Shown: in pieces, positions 1-8,784 of the stretch
Numbering within the stretch: the stretch's first letter is position 1
How the letters are laid out: each line of letters opens with the position of its first letter
Assembly (NCBI GenBank): GCA_963716245.1
Contig: OY970300.1
Location: 2,046,001 to 2,110,000, forward strand
Reading direction: 5' to 3'
Length of the DNA: 64,000 bases
Source of the DNA: VRUE01 sp963716245
GTDB lineage: Bacteria > Actinomycetota > Thermoleophilia > Solirubrobacterales > 70-9
The notes under the pieces: generated by a model
What the model saw: only the letters and a program-made list of their open reading frames with translations
What the model was told of the DNA's origin: nothing
Database searches by the model: none
Translations under genes and position numbers: made by a program

Positions 1-2178
1 GCAGATCACCTCGACCATCGTGTACGGGCAGACGCCGTTGGCGCCCAGGCCGAGGGCGAGCATCGTGTCGTGGACGTTGCGCACGGCCGCCGAGCGCAGC
101 ACGATCCCGCAGCGGCGCCGCAGGTTCTCCTCGCCCGGCTCGACCTTGAACAGCTTCAGCGCCTGGTCGACCGCCGAGGTCGCCAGGTGCGGGTCGAGGT
201 AGCGCCGGTCGGCCTCGTAGACGGTGCGGTCGGTGAGGACGAGCAGCTCGGCCCCGTCGCGGACCTTCTTGACGGCTTCCTGCTTGATCCGCTCGATCGC
301 GCCGCGGGTCGTCTCGGACTCCAGCAGCGAGATGTCGACGGCGGCGGCGCGGTCGCGGAACTCCTCCCAGAGGTCCTCGAGCAGGTAGGTGCGGTGCTCG
401 CTGGCGATCCGGCGGTAGGCCTCGTCGGAGAGCGGCGCCAGGCCGTGGTGCCCGCCGAGGATCACCGGGAAGGAGGTCTCGACGGTGCGCGTGTCCTCGC
501 CGGCGGCCTCGATCGAGGGACGGCGCCCGAACACGGTGCGGGTCGAGAAGTGCTCCATCTCGCGTTCGCGGTCGATCGCCGGGTTGGTGACCACGGCGAC
601 CGTCTCCTTAAAGTAGTCGGCGAGGTTCTGCCGCTCGGGCGAGAGCGCCGCCAGCGGGCCGTCGTAGCCGAGCGAGCCGACCGGCTCAGACCCGTTCGAG
701 GCCATCTGCTGGACGAGTTTGACGTCGTCGCGCTGCCAGCCGAAGCCGGCGAGCACGCGGTCGGAGACCTTGACCGGCTCCTCGGGCCCGGCGTCGGAGT
801 AGCCCGGCACCTCGCCGCCCTCGAGCGGGCCGCCGGTGTCGAGCGCGCGATCGTAGGCCGCGACCGCCTCGGCGCCGCTGCGCGCGAGCCAGCGGTCGCG
901 GACGATCCGCAGCATCGCGTCGTGGGCGTACAGGGTCGAGCGCTTCTGGGCGCGGTCGATCGAGACCAGCGCCTTCTCGCCCGGGGCGAGCGGCTTCGGC
1001 TCGGAGACCATCTTCGAGACCGGCACGACGCCCGGCTCGGAGCTGAACACGAAGTCGTCGCCGGTCTCGACCTGCCAGAGCGGCCGCAGGCCCATCGCGT
1101 CGGCCGAGAAGACGCACTCGTCGGCGTGGCGGGCGATCAGTGCGACCGGGCCCTGCGCGAACGGTCCCATCGCCTGGCGCAGGTACATGTAGAAGGGGTG
1201 CAGGTCGTCGGGCAGCGAGCGGATCTCGGCGACGATCGGCGGCACGACCATCTCCATCGCCTCGGCGAGGCTGAGCCGGTCGCGGCTGATCAGCGTCTCG
1301 ATCGTGCGGTTGAGGTCCTGCGAGTCCGAGGAGCCGGCCTGGATCGGCACGCCGAGCATCCTCGCCTCCTGGCGCAGCTGTTCGATCGTGTTGATCTCGC
1401 CGTTGTGGCCGAGCACCGAGAACGGCTGGACGCGCTTGAACGAGGGCCAGGTGTTGGTCGAGTAGCGGTTGTGGCCGAAGCAGCCGATCGTCTCGAAGCG
1501 CTCGTCGCGCAGGTCCGGGTAGTACTCGCCCAGCACCTTCGGCGCGCCCATCACCTTGTAGACGCAGGTGGTCGCCGAGAACGACGGCACGTGGACGCCG
1601 AGCCGGCTCTCCAGTTCGATCAGGAGGTCGAAGAGGACGCGGTCGCGCCGCTTGGGGTCGGCGACGAGGCCGGCGATCTGCCAGAAGTGGGGCTCCTCCT
1701 CGCGCGCGGTCGGGCCGAGCGCCGGCGAGTCGACGACGCCGATCCGCTCGGCGAGCACGCGGAAGCCGCCCTGGCCGAGCAGCTCGCGCGCGTCGTGGCA
1801 GATCCGCTCGCGGTCCTGCGAGCGCTCGATGAAGACGTGGGCGACGGCGAAGGCATCGTCGAGGGTCAGCGAGGGGTCGTGGCCCCCGGCGCGGACGTCC
1901 TCGGCCCAGATCTTGCGCGGGATGTCGAGCAGCAGTCCGCAGCCGTCGCCCTCGCCGTCGACGTTGCCGGCGCGGTGGAGCATCTTCTGCAGCGCCGGGA
2001 TCGCCAGCGCGATCGGCTCATGGCTCGGCGTCGCATCCCTGCGCACCGACGCGTAGATCGCACAGGCGTCCTTGTCCTCGACGCTAGGCGGCGAGACGAG
2101 CGGCCGGTAGGGACGCTCGGGCGAGTAGCGGCTCACAGAGCCCTCGCCGTGAAGCTCACGGGACTGGGTATCGGACAT
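1..2178 (-). CDS. gltB: Glutamate synthase large subunit, 5' part (runs off the window)
   Basis: Encodes the first 726 residues of the large (GOGAT) subunit, which moves the glutamine amide group to 2-oxoglutarate to give two glutamates. The start is the ATG at 2178, preceded by GGGAGGTCAG. A leader of about 38 residues precedes Cys39 (DACAIY), the expected N-terminal nucleophile of a class II glutamine amidotransferase, so a propeptide is probably removed. Typical GATase II stretches follow: the glycine-rich DGEGDGCGLLLDIP, GCFGHNRYSTNT and GHNGEINT, then the start of the central domain. The FMN/Fe-S synthase half lies outside the window. It has its own promoter and follows a cupin gene on the same strand. 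Assignment is secure; truncation is only by the window edge. Confidence 0.95.
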   Translation of the reverse strand, partial: MSDTQSRELHGEGSVSRYSPERPYRPLVSPPSVEDKDACAIYASVRRDATPSHEPIALAIPALQKMLHRAGNVDGEGDGCGLLLDIPRKIWAEDVRAGGHDPSLTLDDAFAVAHVFIERSQDRERICHDARELLGQGGFRVLAERIGVVDSPALGPTAREEEPHFWQIAGLVADPKRRDRVLFDLLIELESRLGVHVPSFSATTCVYKVMGAPKVLGEYYPDLRDERFETIGCFGHNRYSTNTWPSFKRVQPFSVLGHNGEINTIEQLRQEARMLGVPIQAGSSDSQDLNRTIETLISRDRLSLAEAMEMVVPPIVAEIRSLPDDLHPFYMYLRQAMGPFAQGPVALIARHADECVFSADAMGLRPLWQVETGDDFVFSSEPGVVPVSKMVSEPKPLAPGEKALVSIDRAQKRSTLYAHDAMLRIVRDRWLARSGAEAVAAYDRALDTGGPLEGGEVPGYSDAGPEEPVKVSDRVLAGFGWQRDDVKLVQQMASNGSEPVGSLGYDGPLAALSPERQNLADYFKETVAVVTNPAIDREREMEHFSTRTVFGRRPSIEAAGEDTRTVETSFPVILGGHHGLAPLSDEAYRRIASEHRTYLLEDLWEEFRDRAAAVDISLLESETTRGAIERIKQEAVKKVRDGAELLVLTDRTVYEADRRYLDPHLATSAVDQALKLFKVEPGEENLRRRCGIVLRSAAVRNVHDTMLALGLGANGVCPYTMVEVIC

Positions 2179-2226
2179 CTGACCTCCCGGGTTCCGCGCC
2201 TTCTCCGAGCGGGCGCGCGACGGGTT

Positions 2227-2268
2227 GACAAGTTGTCGGATTATAGGGACGAGCGGGCGCTCGATCAA
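2227..2268 (-). promoter_or_regulatory. Promoter and possible operator of gltB
   Basis: Read on the minus strand there is a -35 box TTGATC (2268-2263), a 17-bp spacer and a perfect -10 box TATAAT (2245-2240). The expected transcription start, near 2233, falls inside a short palindrome GACAA-G-TTGTC (2227-2237), which is well placed for a repressor. The leader to the gltB ATG would be about 55 nt. The boxes are seen in the sequence; the function of the palindrome is inferred. Confidence 0.6.
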
Positions 2269-2314
2269 CGAGGTCTACGTTTGACATCTGTGGCCCGTCA
2301 AACGTAGACCTCGT
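2268..2314 (-). terminator. Perfect 17-bp inverted repeat behind the cupin gene
   Basis: Arms 2268-2284 and 2298-2314 are perfectly complementary over 17 bp around a 13-nt loop. The hairpin begins 4 nt past the cupin stop codon and abuts the gltB -35 box, so it probably terminates cupin transcription and insulates the gltB promoter. There is no long T-run after it. A repeat-element origin cannot be excluded. Confidence 0.55.
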
Positions 2315-2318
2315 GGGT

Positions 2319-2693
2319 CTATGCCCATCCGGGCGACTCGTAGCCGCCGCTCGGGTCGACACCGATCAGCAGCGCCGTGACTGGGGCGTCGGAGCGGTTG
2401 AGGATCGTGCGGCTGACCGGCGGCTCGATCGAGGCGAAGGTGCCCGCCGGCGCCGCGTGGTCCTCGCCGGCGATCCGCAGCGTCGCCTCCCCCTCCAGCA
2501 CGACGTAGAGCTCGTGCTGGCCGCTCTGCGCCTCGTCGTGCTCGGGAATCCCTCCGCCCGGGGCGATCTCGACGACGTTGAAGCCGAAGGCCGACTCGCC
2601 GAGCGCCTTGCGCGCCAGCCGCCAGGTCGCGTCGCCGGAGCCCTCCATGACCTCGAACTCGTCGCGGTGCTTGATCGTGTAGCCGTCGGGCAT
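2319..2693 (-). CDS. Cupin-domain protein
   Basis: A 124-residue single-domain cupin. The two cupin motifs are visible as PEHDEAQSGQHELYVVLEGE (about residues 50-69) and the later loop around PAGTFASIEPPVSR, with His/Glu residues able to bind a metal. The start ATG is preceded by AAGGAAAGGAGACGGG, a strong ribosome site. It sits alone between a patatin-like gene and gltB, all on the minus strand. Substrate and role cannot be told from sequence; small cupins of this shape include sugar isomerases, dioxygenases and regulatory sensors. Confidence 0.75.
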   Translation of the reverse strand: MPDGYTIKHRDEFEVMEGSGDATWRLARKALGESAFGFNVVEIAPGGGIPEHDEAQSGQHELYVVLEGEATLRIAGEDHAAPAGTFASIEPPVSRTILNRSDAPVTALLIGVDPSGGYESPGWA

Positions 2694-2723
2694 CCCGTCT
2701 CCTTTCCTTGCCGATGCCCCACC

Positions 2724-5027
2724 CTAGCCCTGGCCGGAGCTATCCGAGACGAGCGCTCTCACCGCCGCCCGCCAGCGCGCCCGGCGGCGGCGCCGTGCGT
2801 CTGCGCGTTCCCGCTCCCGCACCTTCGCCACCGCCCGTCGCCCGGCATGGGCGCCGAGCGCCCGGTAGGCCTCGAACTGCTGGTCGTCGAAGAGCTGGTC
2901 GAAGGTCGAGTGGTACGGGAAGCGGCGCGTCTTCTCGTGGTAGGCCTTGACGTCCCACGGCGCGTCCTCGGTCACCGCGGCCCGGCAGTAGACGATCGTG
3001 CCGGTGAGCTCCTCCGGCTTCGCGCTCACGGACTCCGAGACCCGCTCGCCCGACGGAGTGACGCGGTAGGTGATCCTGCCCACCGCCACGCAGCTCTTCG
3101 AGATTCGCGTCTTCTCGTCGGGCGCGATCTCCTTCGGGTCGATCTCGACGTCGACCTCGAGATCGCCCCGTGCCAGCGCCACTGCCTCGCCCAGCGCCCG
3201 GTAGGTGCCGCTCGGATCGCCGCCTCCGTCGAAGCAGTAGATCGTCGTGCAGCCCCGGCGCAGCAGCTCGACCAGGCCAAGGTTGTCGTAGTGACCGCCG
3301 TCGGTCACGTAGAGGAAGCGGTCGTCGAGGCTGGTCCGGCCGAGCATCTCCCAGAAGAGGTAGAGGGGGGTGACCCGCCACCGCCCGACAAGCTCCAGAA
3401 GGCGCTCGCCGCGCGAGCGCCTGCTGCGGTCTCCGATCCGGCCGGGCTCGCCGAGCACCCCGAGGCGGCCCTTCCGCACGTCCTTCGCCCGGCGCGGGTT
3501 GGGGACCCAGACCCCGAGTCGCACGTTGACCAGGCCCATCAGGAAGCTCAGCGCCCTGATCGACAGCTTGCCCATCACCGGCGAGACCGCGGCCCCGGAC
3601 ATCGCGACGGCGGCGGGCAGGGTGATGTCGCGCTGGGTCCGTTCCGCCTGGTTCTCGTAAGCGGCGGTTGTCGTCCGGCCGACCAGCGGGCCGCCGACCT
3701 CGTGGCGTGAGAAGGCGAACGGGCTCGCTCCCCGCCCCGGCGGCGTCCTGCCGAGATCGGAGACGTTGGCCGCCGCGCAGACGATCAGCTCGGGGAAGAA
3801 GCCCTGCGGGTCGAGCGACGAGAGCGGGAAGCGCTGCTTGTAGTCGACCTCCTCCGCGTACGTGCGACCGTCCTCACCCCTGACCCGGTGGACGAAGAAG
3901 GCGGAGCTGAGCCGGCGCCGGTAGAAGGGGTGAAGCGACCACTGGGTGAGGTCGGCGAACAGCCACAGGATCCCGGCGACGATGGCGGCAGCGCCCAGAA
4001 CCCGGCTGGACGCCAGCGCGCCGTCGGTCGCGGAGACGTTCGCGAACGACAGGAAGGCGGTGATCACGACCAGGGGGCCGGCGACCGCGCCCGCCAGCAT
4101 CGCGAAGATCGAGGGGCGGCGCCGGACGAAAGCCCAGGCGGCTCCGAGCACGGTGGCGACGATCGAACCGAGGTTGAGGACCGCGAAGATGCCGGTGCCC
4201 TCCTCCGCTGAGTTGTCGCTCTCAATTGGCAGCATCCCGGCGAGGTCCGCGAGGATGCCACCGGCATCGCGAGCCCAGAGGATCGCCTGGGGCGCGGCGA
4301 CGAGGAGGATGAAGCCGAGCGTCGCGAGGAACAGCAGCCGGTAGATCCAGACCTCACGTCCCCGGTAGGTCCGCAGCGTTCGCAGGAATTGACTCTCGCT
4401 GTCCCTGAGCCGGAAGAGCAGGTCCGGCACGGCGAGCAGGGCGGTGGTGGCGGCGAGCCCGAGGATCGGCCACAGGATGTACCTCGGGAGGTCGAGCGAG
4501 CCGACGGCCCCCGATTCGCCGAGCTGGTCGTACAGCTGCTCCAGCACCCATCCGTAGGGGACCGCGACGAGGTAGGTGACGACCGCGATCAGGCCCAGGT
4601 TGAGGGCGAGACCGAGCAGCAGGCGGAGGGCGAGGCGCACCTTGCCGCCGAGGCCCGGCGCCATGTAGGTCGAGTGGTTGCGGAGGTGCTGCTCCTCAGG
4701 CGAGCCCGGCGCGTAGACCGGCGGCCCGTTCTCGAGCAGCTCGCGGGAGGTCTTGCTCGCGACCGTCGCGAACGAGCTGGCGATGTAGGCGCCGCCGGAG
4801 ACGGCCGACACGTACCTGGCCTTCTCCAGCACCTTCTCTTCCTGCATGACCTGGAGGGCGCCGAGGTTGAAGCTGGCCGAGCGAATGCCCCCGCCTGAGC
4901 AGCAGATCCCGACCTGACCGGGGACCGGCCGGGCGACCGCACCCGCGGCGACCTTTTCGGAAGCCGGTTCGACCCCGCGCACCCAATCGCGGACGCGCTC
5001 GCGCCAGGACCTCTTTTCCTCCCGCAT
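2724..5027 (-). CDS. Patatin-like phospholipase with membrane region
   Basis: A 767-residue protein. The oxyanion motif GGGIR is at about 45-49 (SGGGIRSASFNLGALQ), the nucleophile Ser77 is in SAVSGGAY (the first Gly of GxSxG is Ala), and the catalytic Asp is in YVTDGGHYDNLG near residue 575. These mark a patatin-type serine-aspartate lipid acyl hydrolase. Between nucleophile and Asp there are about six hydrophobic segments (roughly 132-156, 183-205, 229-253, 277-298, 304-326, 340-357), so the catalytic core is split by a membrane region. The start at 5027 has no clear ribosome site. The C-terminus is Arg-rich. The physiological lipid substrate is unknown. Confidence 0.8.
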   Translation of the reverse strand: MREEKRSWRERVRDWVRGVEPASEKVAAGAVARPVPGQVGICCSGGGIRSASFNLGALQVMQEEKVLEKARYVSAVSGGAYIASSFATVASKTSRELLENGPPVYAPGSPEEQHLRNHSTYMAPGLGGKVRLALRLLLGLALNLGLIAVVTYLVAVPYGWVLEQLYDQLGESGAVGSLDLPRYILWPILGLAATTALLAVPDLLFRLRDSESQFLRTLRTYRGREVWIYRLLFLATLGFILLVAAPQAILWARDAGGILADLAGMLPIESDNSAEEGTGIFAVLNLGSIVATVLGAAWAFVRRRPSIFAMLAGAVAGPLVVITAFLSFANVSATDGALASSRVLGAAAIVAGILWLFADLTQWSLHPFYRRRLSSAFFVHRVRGEDGRTYAEEVDYKQRFPLSSLDPQGFFPELIVCAAANVSDLGRTPPGRGASPFAFSRHEVGGPLVGRTTTAAYENQAERTQRDITLPAAVAMSGAAVSPVMGKLSIRALSFLMGLVNVRLGVWVPNPRRAKDVRKGRLGVLGEPGRIGDRSRRSRGERLLELVGRWRVTPLYLFWEMLGRTSLDDRFLYVTDGGHYDNLGLVELLRRGCTTIYCFDGGGDPSGTYRALGEAVALARGDLEVDVEIDPKEIAPDEKTRISKSCVAVGRITYRVTPSGERVSESVSAKPEELTGTIVYCRAAVTEDAPWDVKAYHEKTRRFPYHSTFDQLFDDQQFEAYRALGAHAGRRAVAKVRERERADARRRRRARWRAAVRALVSDSSGQG

Positions 5028-5076
5028 AGCAGGAAACGTCTATCACTAAGGATCTTTGAAAGGTATGCCGCCGCGC

Positions 5077-5370
5077 CTAGGCGGCGAGGCGGTTGGCCAC
5101 GTGAACCTCAACTACGCGGTCCGGGGCGGCGAGGGCGGCCTGGGCAGCTGCAAGCAGCGCGACCCCGTCGAGGTCGTAGCGCTCGGCCGCCACTTCGAGC
5201 AGGTCGACGTGCTTGGCAGGGCTGAGCAGGGAGACCTCCGCCGGTTCCCCGCACGCAAAGCCCACCACGCAGTAATCGTCGTCGACCTGCTCCTGCCGTT
5301 CGTAGCGATCGAACGGGCGCAGCTCGATCGCTATGGCATCGGCCTGGCTGTCGTAATCCGCGCGCATCAT
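5077..5370 (-). CDS. DUF2283-like protein, probable antitoxin
   Basis: A 97-residue protein beginning MMRADYDSQADAIAIEL, which matches the DUF2283 pattern (Y-D-x-x-A-D-A-I-x-I-x-L). The start ATG overlaps the stop of the upstream small gene (ATGA) and is preceded by GAGAGGAG, so the two are translationally coupled. DUF2283 proteins often sit next to small toxin-like DUF4258 proteins, and that is the arrangement here. The C-terminal half is Ala-rich and longer than in minimal DUF2283 proteins. The antitoxin role is inferred from family and layout. Confidence 0.65.
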   Translation of the reverse strand: MMRADYDSQADAIAIELRPFDRYERQEQVDDDYCVVGFACGEPAEVSLLSPAKHVDLLEVAAERYDLDGVALLAAAQAALAAPDRVVEVHVANRLAA

Positions 5371-5579
5371 CGTCTCCTCTCGTGGATTGTGACTATCAAG
5401 TCCGGCTCGTCAAGAGCGACGACTATGCGCACGCGAACACCCCGGATCGTGCCTGTGTAGCGAAATCGGCCTTCTGGATCCCGATCGACGCGCGTGGGAT
5501 CGGCGACGACTCGTTCCGCCTCCTCGCGCGTCCCATCGAAGCGACGGAGAAAGTTCTTCGTATGCCGTGTCAAGCGCAC
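5367..5579 (-). CDS. Small DUF4258/BrnT-like protein, probable toxin
   Basis: A basic protein of about 70 residues (RLTRHTKNFLRRF, then a beta-rich half ending LIVTIHERRR), with the pattern of DUF4258/RelE-superfamily toxins: an Arg-rich start, an 'EEAERVVADP' helix and a terminal strand 'DLIVTIHERR'. Two starts are possible. The GTG at 5579 is only about 1 nt from the AGGAGG ribosome site; the in-frame TTG at 5573 has 7 nt and looks better, giving 68 residues. It overlaps the downstream DUF2283 gene by 4 nt. The toxin role is inferred. Confidence 0.6.
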   Translation of the reverse strand: MRLTRHTKNFLRRFDGTREEAERVVADPTRVDRDPEGRFRYTGTIRGVRVRIVVALDEPDLIVTIHERRR

Positions 5580-5621
5580 CCCTCCTAAAGGGCGCAGCGG
5601 ACAAGACTCTCCCCCTCCCGG

Positions 5622-6530
5622 CTACAGCTCCGGAACGTCTGCGCCGTGGGGGGTGAAGGGGAGGCGGCGCACGTCGGCCCAGCCCTCGCAGCGGCGCTCG
5701 AGCTGCTCGGCGACCTTGCCGGCGTCCTGCCAGGTGGTCCAGACGAGGACGGTCGGGCCGGCGCCTGAGATCGTCGAGCCGAGGGCGCCGAGCTCGCGGG
5801 CGGAGTCGACCAGCTCCATCGAGCGCGGGTAGAGGTCGCGGCGGCGGGGCTGGTGGATGCGGTCGGCGAGGCCGGCCGCGACGAGATCGAGGTCGGCGCG
5901 CTGGAGGCCGAGCACGAGCCGGGCGGCGGCTGAGACGTTAGCGACGGCGTCGGCGAGCGGGATCTCCCCCGGGATCGCCTCGCGCGCGCGCTCGGTCGAG
6001 ACCTCCTCGGGGGGGATTACGGCGATCGCCTCCAACCCGCCCGGCGGGTCGAAGCGCACGGCGGTCGGCCCATCTGACGGATGGCTGCCCTCCGCGCTTG
6101 CGTCTCCGCCGACAGCGCAGACGACGAAGCCACCGTGGATCGCCGCCGCGACGTTGTCGGGATGGCCCTCGATCTCGGTGGCCCGAACGAGCAGATCCTC
6201 CTTCGAGAGGGCAAGCTCGAAGAGATGATCGGCGGCGGCGAGGCCGGCGACGATCGCCGCCGCGCTCGAACCGAGCCCGCGCGCCAGGGGGATCTCGCTG
6301 CGCAGCCGGAAGGCGATGCCGTCAGCGGGGCGCAGGCTCTCGAAGGCGCGGACGATCAGGTTCTCGCGGCCGGTCGGCACGTCGAGCCCGCCGGGGTCGA
6401 AGGAGAACTCGCCGACCTCCTCCACCTCCAGCTCGAGGAAGAGCGCCATCGCGGCGGCCAGGGTGTCGTAGCCGGGCCCGAGGTTGGCCGAGGAGGCGGG
6501 GACGCGGACGAGCCGGCGGCGCGCGGTCAC
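5622..6530 (-). CDS. thrB: Homoserine kinase
   Basis: A 302-residue GHMP-family kinase that phosphorylates homoserine for threonine synthesis. The ATP-binding motif PLARGLGSSAAAIVAG (about residues 81-96) is intact, as are the N-terminal VRVPASSANLGPGYDTL motif and the C-terminal SGAGPT loop. The start GTG at 6530 overlaps the thrC stop (GTGA). It is the last gene of the lysA-hom-thrC-thrB cluster. Length and motifs are normal for the family. Confidence 0.95.
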   Translation of the reverse strand: MTARRRLVRVPASSANLGPGYDTLAAAMALFLELEVEEVGEFSFDPGGLDVPTGRENLIVRAFESLRPADGIAFRLRSEIPLARGLGSSAAAIVAGLAAADHLFELALSKEDLLVRATEIEGHPDNVAAAIHGGFVVCAVGGDASAEGSHPSDGPTAVRFDPPGGLEAIAVIPPEEVSTERAREAIPGEIPLADAVANVSAAARLVLGLQRADLDLVAAGLADRIHQPRRRDLYPRSMELVDSARELGALGSTISGAGPTVLVWTTWQDAGKVAEQLERRCEGWADVRRLPFTPHGADVPEL

Positions 6531-7561
6531 TTGAAGACGGCCCGCTCCACCGCGCTGAGGTCGTTCTCGCAGTTGACGACGGGGGGCGCTTTCGAGAGGG
6601 CGGTATCGGGGTCCTTGAGGCCGTGGCCGGTGAGGACGCAGACGACCGACTCGGGCGGCGCGATCCCGTCGGGCACGGGCAGGCCGTGGGCGAGCAGGCC
6701 GGCGACCGACGCGGCCGACGCCGGCTCGCAGAAGACGCCCTCCCCCGCAGCAAGCCAGCGGTAGGCGTCGAGGATCTGCTCGTCGGAGACCGCGGCGACC
6801 CGTCCGCGCGAGGCGGTGAAGGCGGCCATCGCCTCCTCCCAGCGGGCGGGGTTGCCGATCCGGATCGCCGAGGCGACGGTCTCCGGCGCCGCAACGGGGG
6901 CGCCCTGGACGAGCGGCGCGGCGCCGTCGGCCTGGAAGCCGTAGACGATCGGCGCGGTCTCCATCTCCCGGAAGCCGCGCCAGTAGGCGGTCACGTTGCC
7001 GGCGTTGCCGACCGGGATCGAGAGCGCCCCGGGCGCCCCGCCCAGCTCCTCGACCACCTCGAAGGCGGCCGTCTTCTGGCCCTCGATCCGGTAGGGGTTG
7101 ACCGAGTTGACCAGCTCGATCGGGTGGCGCTGGGCCAACTCGCGGACGATCTGCAGTGCGTCGTCGAAGTTGCCCTGCAGTGCGATCACCCGGGCGCCGT
7201 GCATCAGCGCCTGGGCCAGCTTGCCGATCGCGATCTTGCCCTCGGGCACGATCACCGCGCCGCGCAGGCCGGCCCGGGCCGCGTAGGCGGCGGCGCTCGC
7301 CGCCGTGTTTCCGGTCGAGGCGCAGATCACCGCCTCTGCCCCGCGCCCCTTCGCCCGCGACACGGCCACGGTCATCCCGCGGTCCTTGAACGACCCGGTG
7401 GGATTCGCCCCCTCGAACTTCAGGTAGGCGCGCACGCCGAGCCGCTCGGAGAGCCGCGGCGCCTCGATCAGCGGCGTCGATCCCTCGTTCAGGCTGACGA
7501 CCGGGTCGTCGGGCTCGAGCGGCAACCGGTCCCGGTAGCGCTCGATCAGCGGGACCGTCAA
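6527..7561 (-). CDS. thrC: Threonine synthase
   Basis: PLP enzyme converting O-phosphohomoserine to threonine. The lysine in GANPTGSFKDRGM is the PLP Schiff-base site, and SVNPYRIEGQKTAAFEV and the glycine-rich PVGNAGN loop are also present. The best start is a TTG at 7561 inside the hom stop (TTGA overlap), giving 344 residues beginning LTVPLIERYRD. The frame stays open upstream to 7663, but that stretch is out-of-frame hom sequence and reads as low-complexity Arg/Ala. Translational coupling to hom is likely. Confidence 0.92.
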   Translation of the reverse strand: MTVPLIERYRDRLPLEPDDPVVSLNEGSTPLIEAPRLSERLGVRAYLKFEGANPTGSFKDRGMTVAVSRAKGRGAEAVICASTGNTAASAAAYAARAGLRGAVIVPEGKIAIGKLAQALMHGARVIALQGNFDDALQIVRELAQRHPIELVNSVNPYRIEGQKTAAFEVVEELGGAPGALSIPVGNAGNVTAYWRGFREMETAPIVYGFQADGAAPLVQGAPVAAPETVASAIRIGNPARWEEAMAAFTASRGRVAAVSDEQILDAYRWLAAGEGVFCEPASAASVAGLLAHGLPVPDGIAPPESVVCVLTGHGLKDPDTALSKAPPVVNCENDLSAVERAVFK

Positions 7562-8784
7562 ACGAACTCCTCCTCGATGACGCGGATCGCCCGGGGCGGC
7601 GCGCGCAGCTCGTCCAGCTCGCCGATCTGCTCCAGCGCGGCGGCGAAGCGCGACTCCAGGCACTCGTGGACGACCATGACCAGGCGGGCGTCCTCGCCGA
7701 TCCCCCGCTGGACCACGCTCTTGACCGAGATCTCGTTGTCGCCGAGCAGGCGCGCGATGCTGGCCAGCACGCCCGGCCGGTCGGCCACCTCGAGGTGCAG
7801 GTAGAAGGAGGAGCTGACGTCGGCGACGACCGGCAGCACGTCGCGCGTCTCGTGCACGGGCGCCTCCCCGGCGAGGATCGAGACGACGTCTCCGAGCACC
7901 GCCGAGGCGGTCTCGACGCCGCCGGCGCCCGGCCCCGACATCGTCACCTCGGTGATCGCCGGCGCCTCGACCATCACCGCGTTGAACGGACCCTCGACCG
8001 GCGCCAGCGGGTGTCCCGCGTAGAGGAAGCAGGGGAAGACGCGCACGCTGATCCCGCCGTCGCGGCGTTCGGCGACGCCGAGCAGCTTCAGCGAGAGGCC
8101 GAACTCCTTCGCGTAGGCGATGTCGTCGGGCTGGATCGACTCGATCCCCTCGTAGGCGACCTCGTCGAGCGTCACCGGGGTGTGGAAGGCGAGCCGGGCG
8201 AGGATCGCCATCTTCGCCGCGGCGTCGGCGCCGTTTACGTCGTCGCTCGGGTCGGCCTCGGCGTAGCCCAGCTCCTGGGCGCGCGCGAGCACCTCCTCGT
8301 ATGCGGCGCCGCTCGCGGTCATCTCGCTGAGGATGAAGTTGGTCGTCCCGTTGACGATGCCGAAGACCTTGTCGATCTCGGTCACCCCGAAGCTCTCCTG
8401 GATGACCCGGACGATCGGGATCACGCCCGCGACGGCGGCCTCGAAGCGAAGCTGCACGCCCGCCTCGCGGGCGGCGGCGAACAGCTCCTCGCCGTGCTGG
8501 GCGAGCAGCTGCTTGTTCGCGGTGACGACCGGCCGCCCCGCCCGCAGCGCCGCGAGCACGTAGTCGCGCGCCGGGTCGGTGCCGCCGATCAACTCGACCA
8601 CCACGTCGGAGCGGTCGAGGATCTCGCCGAAGTCGCCGTCGTTGCGGGTCAGCGTCCCCGACAGCTCCGGGCGCCTGCCGGTGGCCGCCTCGATCGCCCC
8701 GGCGCGCGCGCCGACCAGCTCGGCGAAGGCACCGCCGACCGTGCCGCGCCCGAGCAGCCCGATGCGAACCGGATCAGGTGACAT
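7558..8784 (-). CDS. hom: Homoserine dehydrogenase
   Basis: A 408-residue NAD(P)H-dependent enzyme reducing aspartate semialdehyde to homoserine. The Rossmann motif GLLGRGTVGGA is at residues 9-19. The catalytic domain contains VNGTTNFIL and the Lys/Asp region GYAEADPSDDVNGADAAAK. A C-terminal ACT domain (about 320-400, FYLHLEVADRPGVLASIARL) suggests feedback control by threonine. Its 5' end overlaps the lysA 3' end by 11 bp and its stop overlaps the thrC TTG start. Confidence 0.95.
   Translation of the reverse strand: MSPDPVRIGLLGRGTVGGAFAELVGARAGAIEAATGRRPELSGTLTRNDGDFGEILDRSDVVVELIGGTDPARDYVLAALRAGRPVVTANKQLLAQHGEELFAAAREAGVQLRFEAAVAGVIPIVRVIQESFGVTEIDKVFGIVNGTTNFILSEMTASGAAYEEVLARAQELGYAEADPSDDVNGADAAAKMAILARLAFHTPVTLDEVAYEGIESIQPDDIAYAKEFGLSLKLLGVAERRDGGISVRVFPCFLYAGHPLAPVEGPFNAVMVEAPAITEVTMSGPGAGGVETASAVLGDVVSILAGEAPVHETRDVLPVVADVSSSFYLHLEVADRPGVLASIARLLGDNEISVKSVVQRGIGEDARLVMVVHECLESRFAAALEQIGELDELRAPPRAIRVIEEEFV

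Noticed and set aside
70..2307. Long plus-strand open frame opposite gltB
   Set aside because: Typical antisense frame in GC-rich DNA; Arg/Val/Asp-rich with no domain, while the minus strand encodes clear glutamate synthase.
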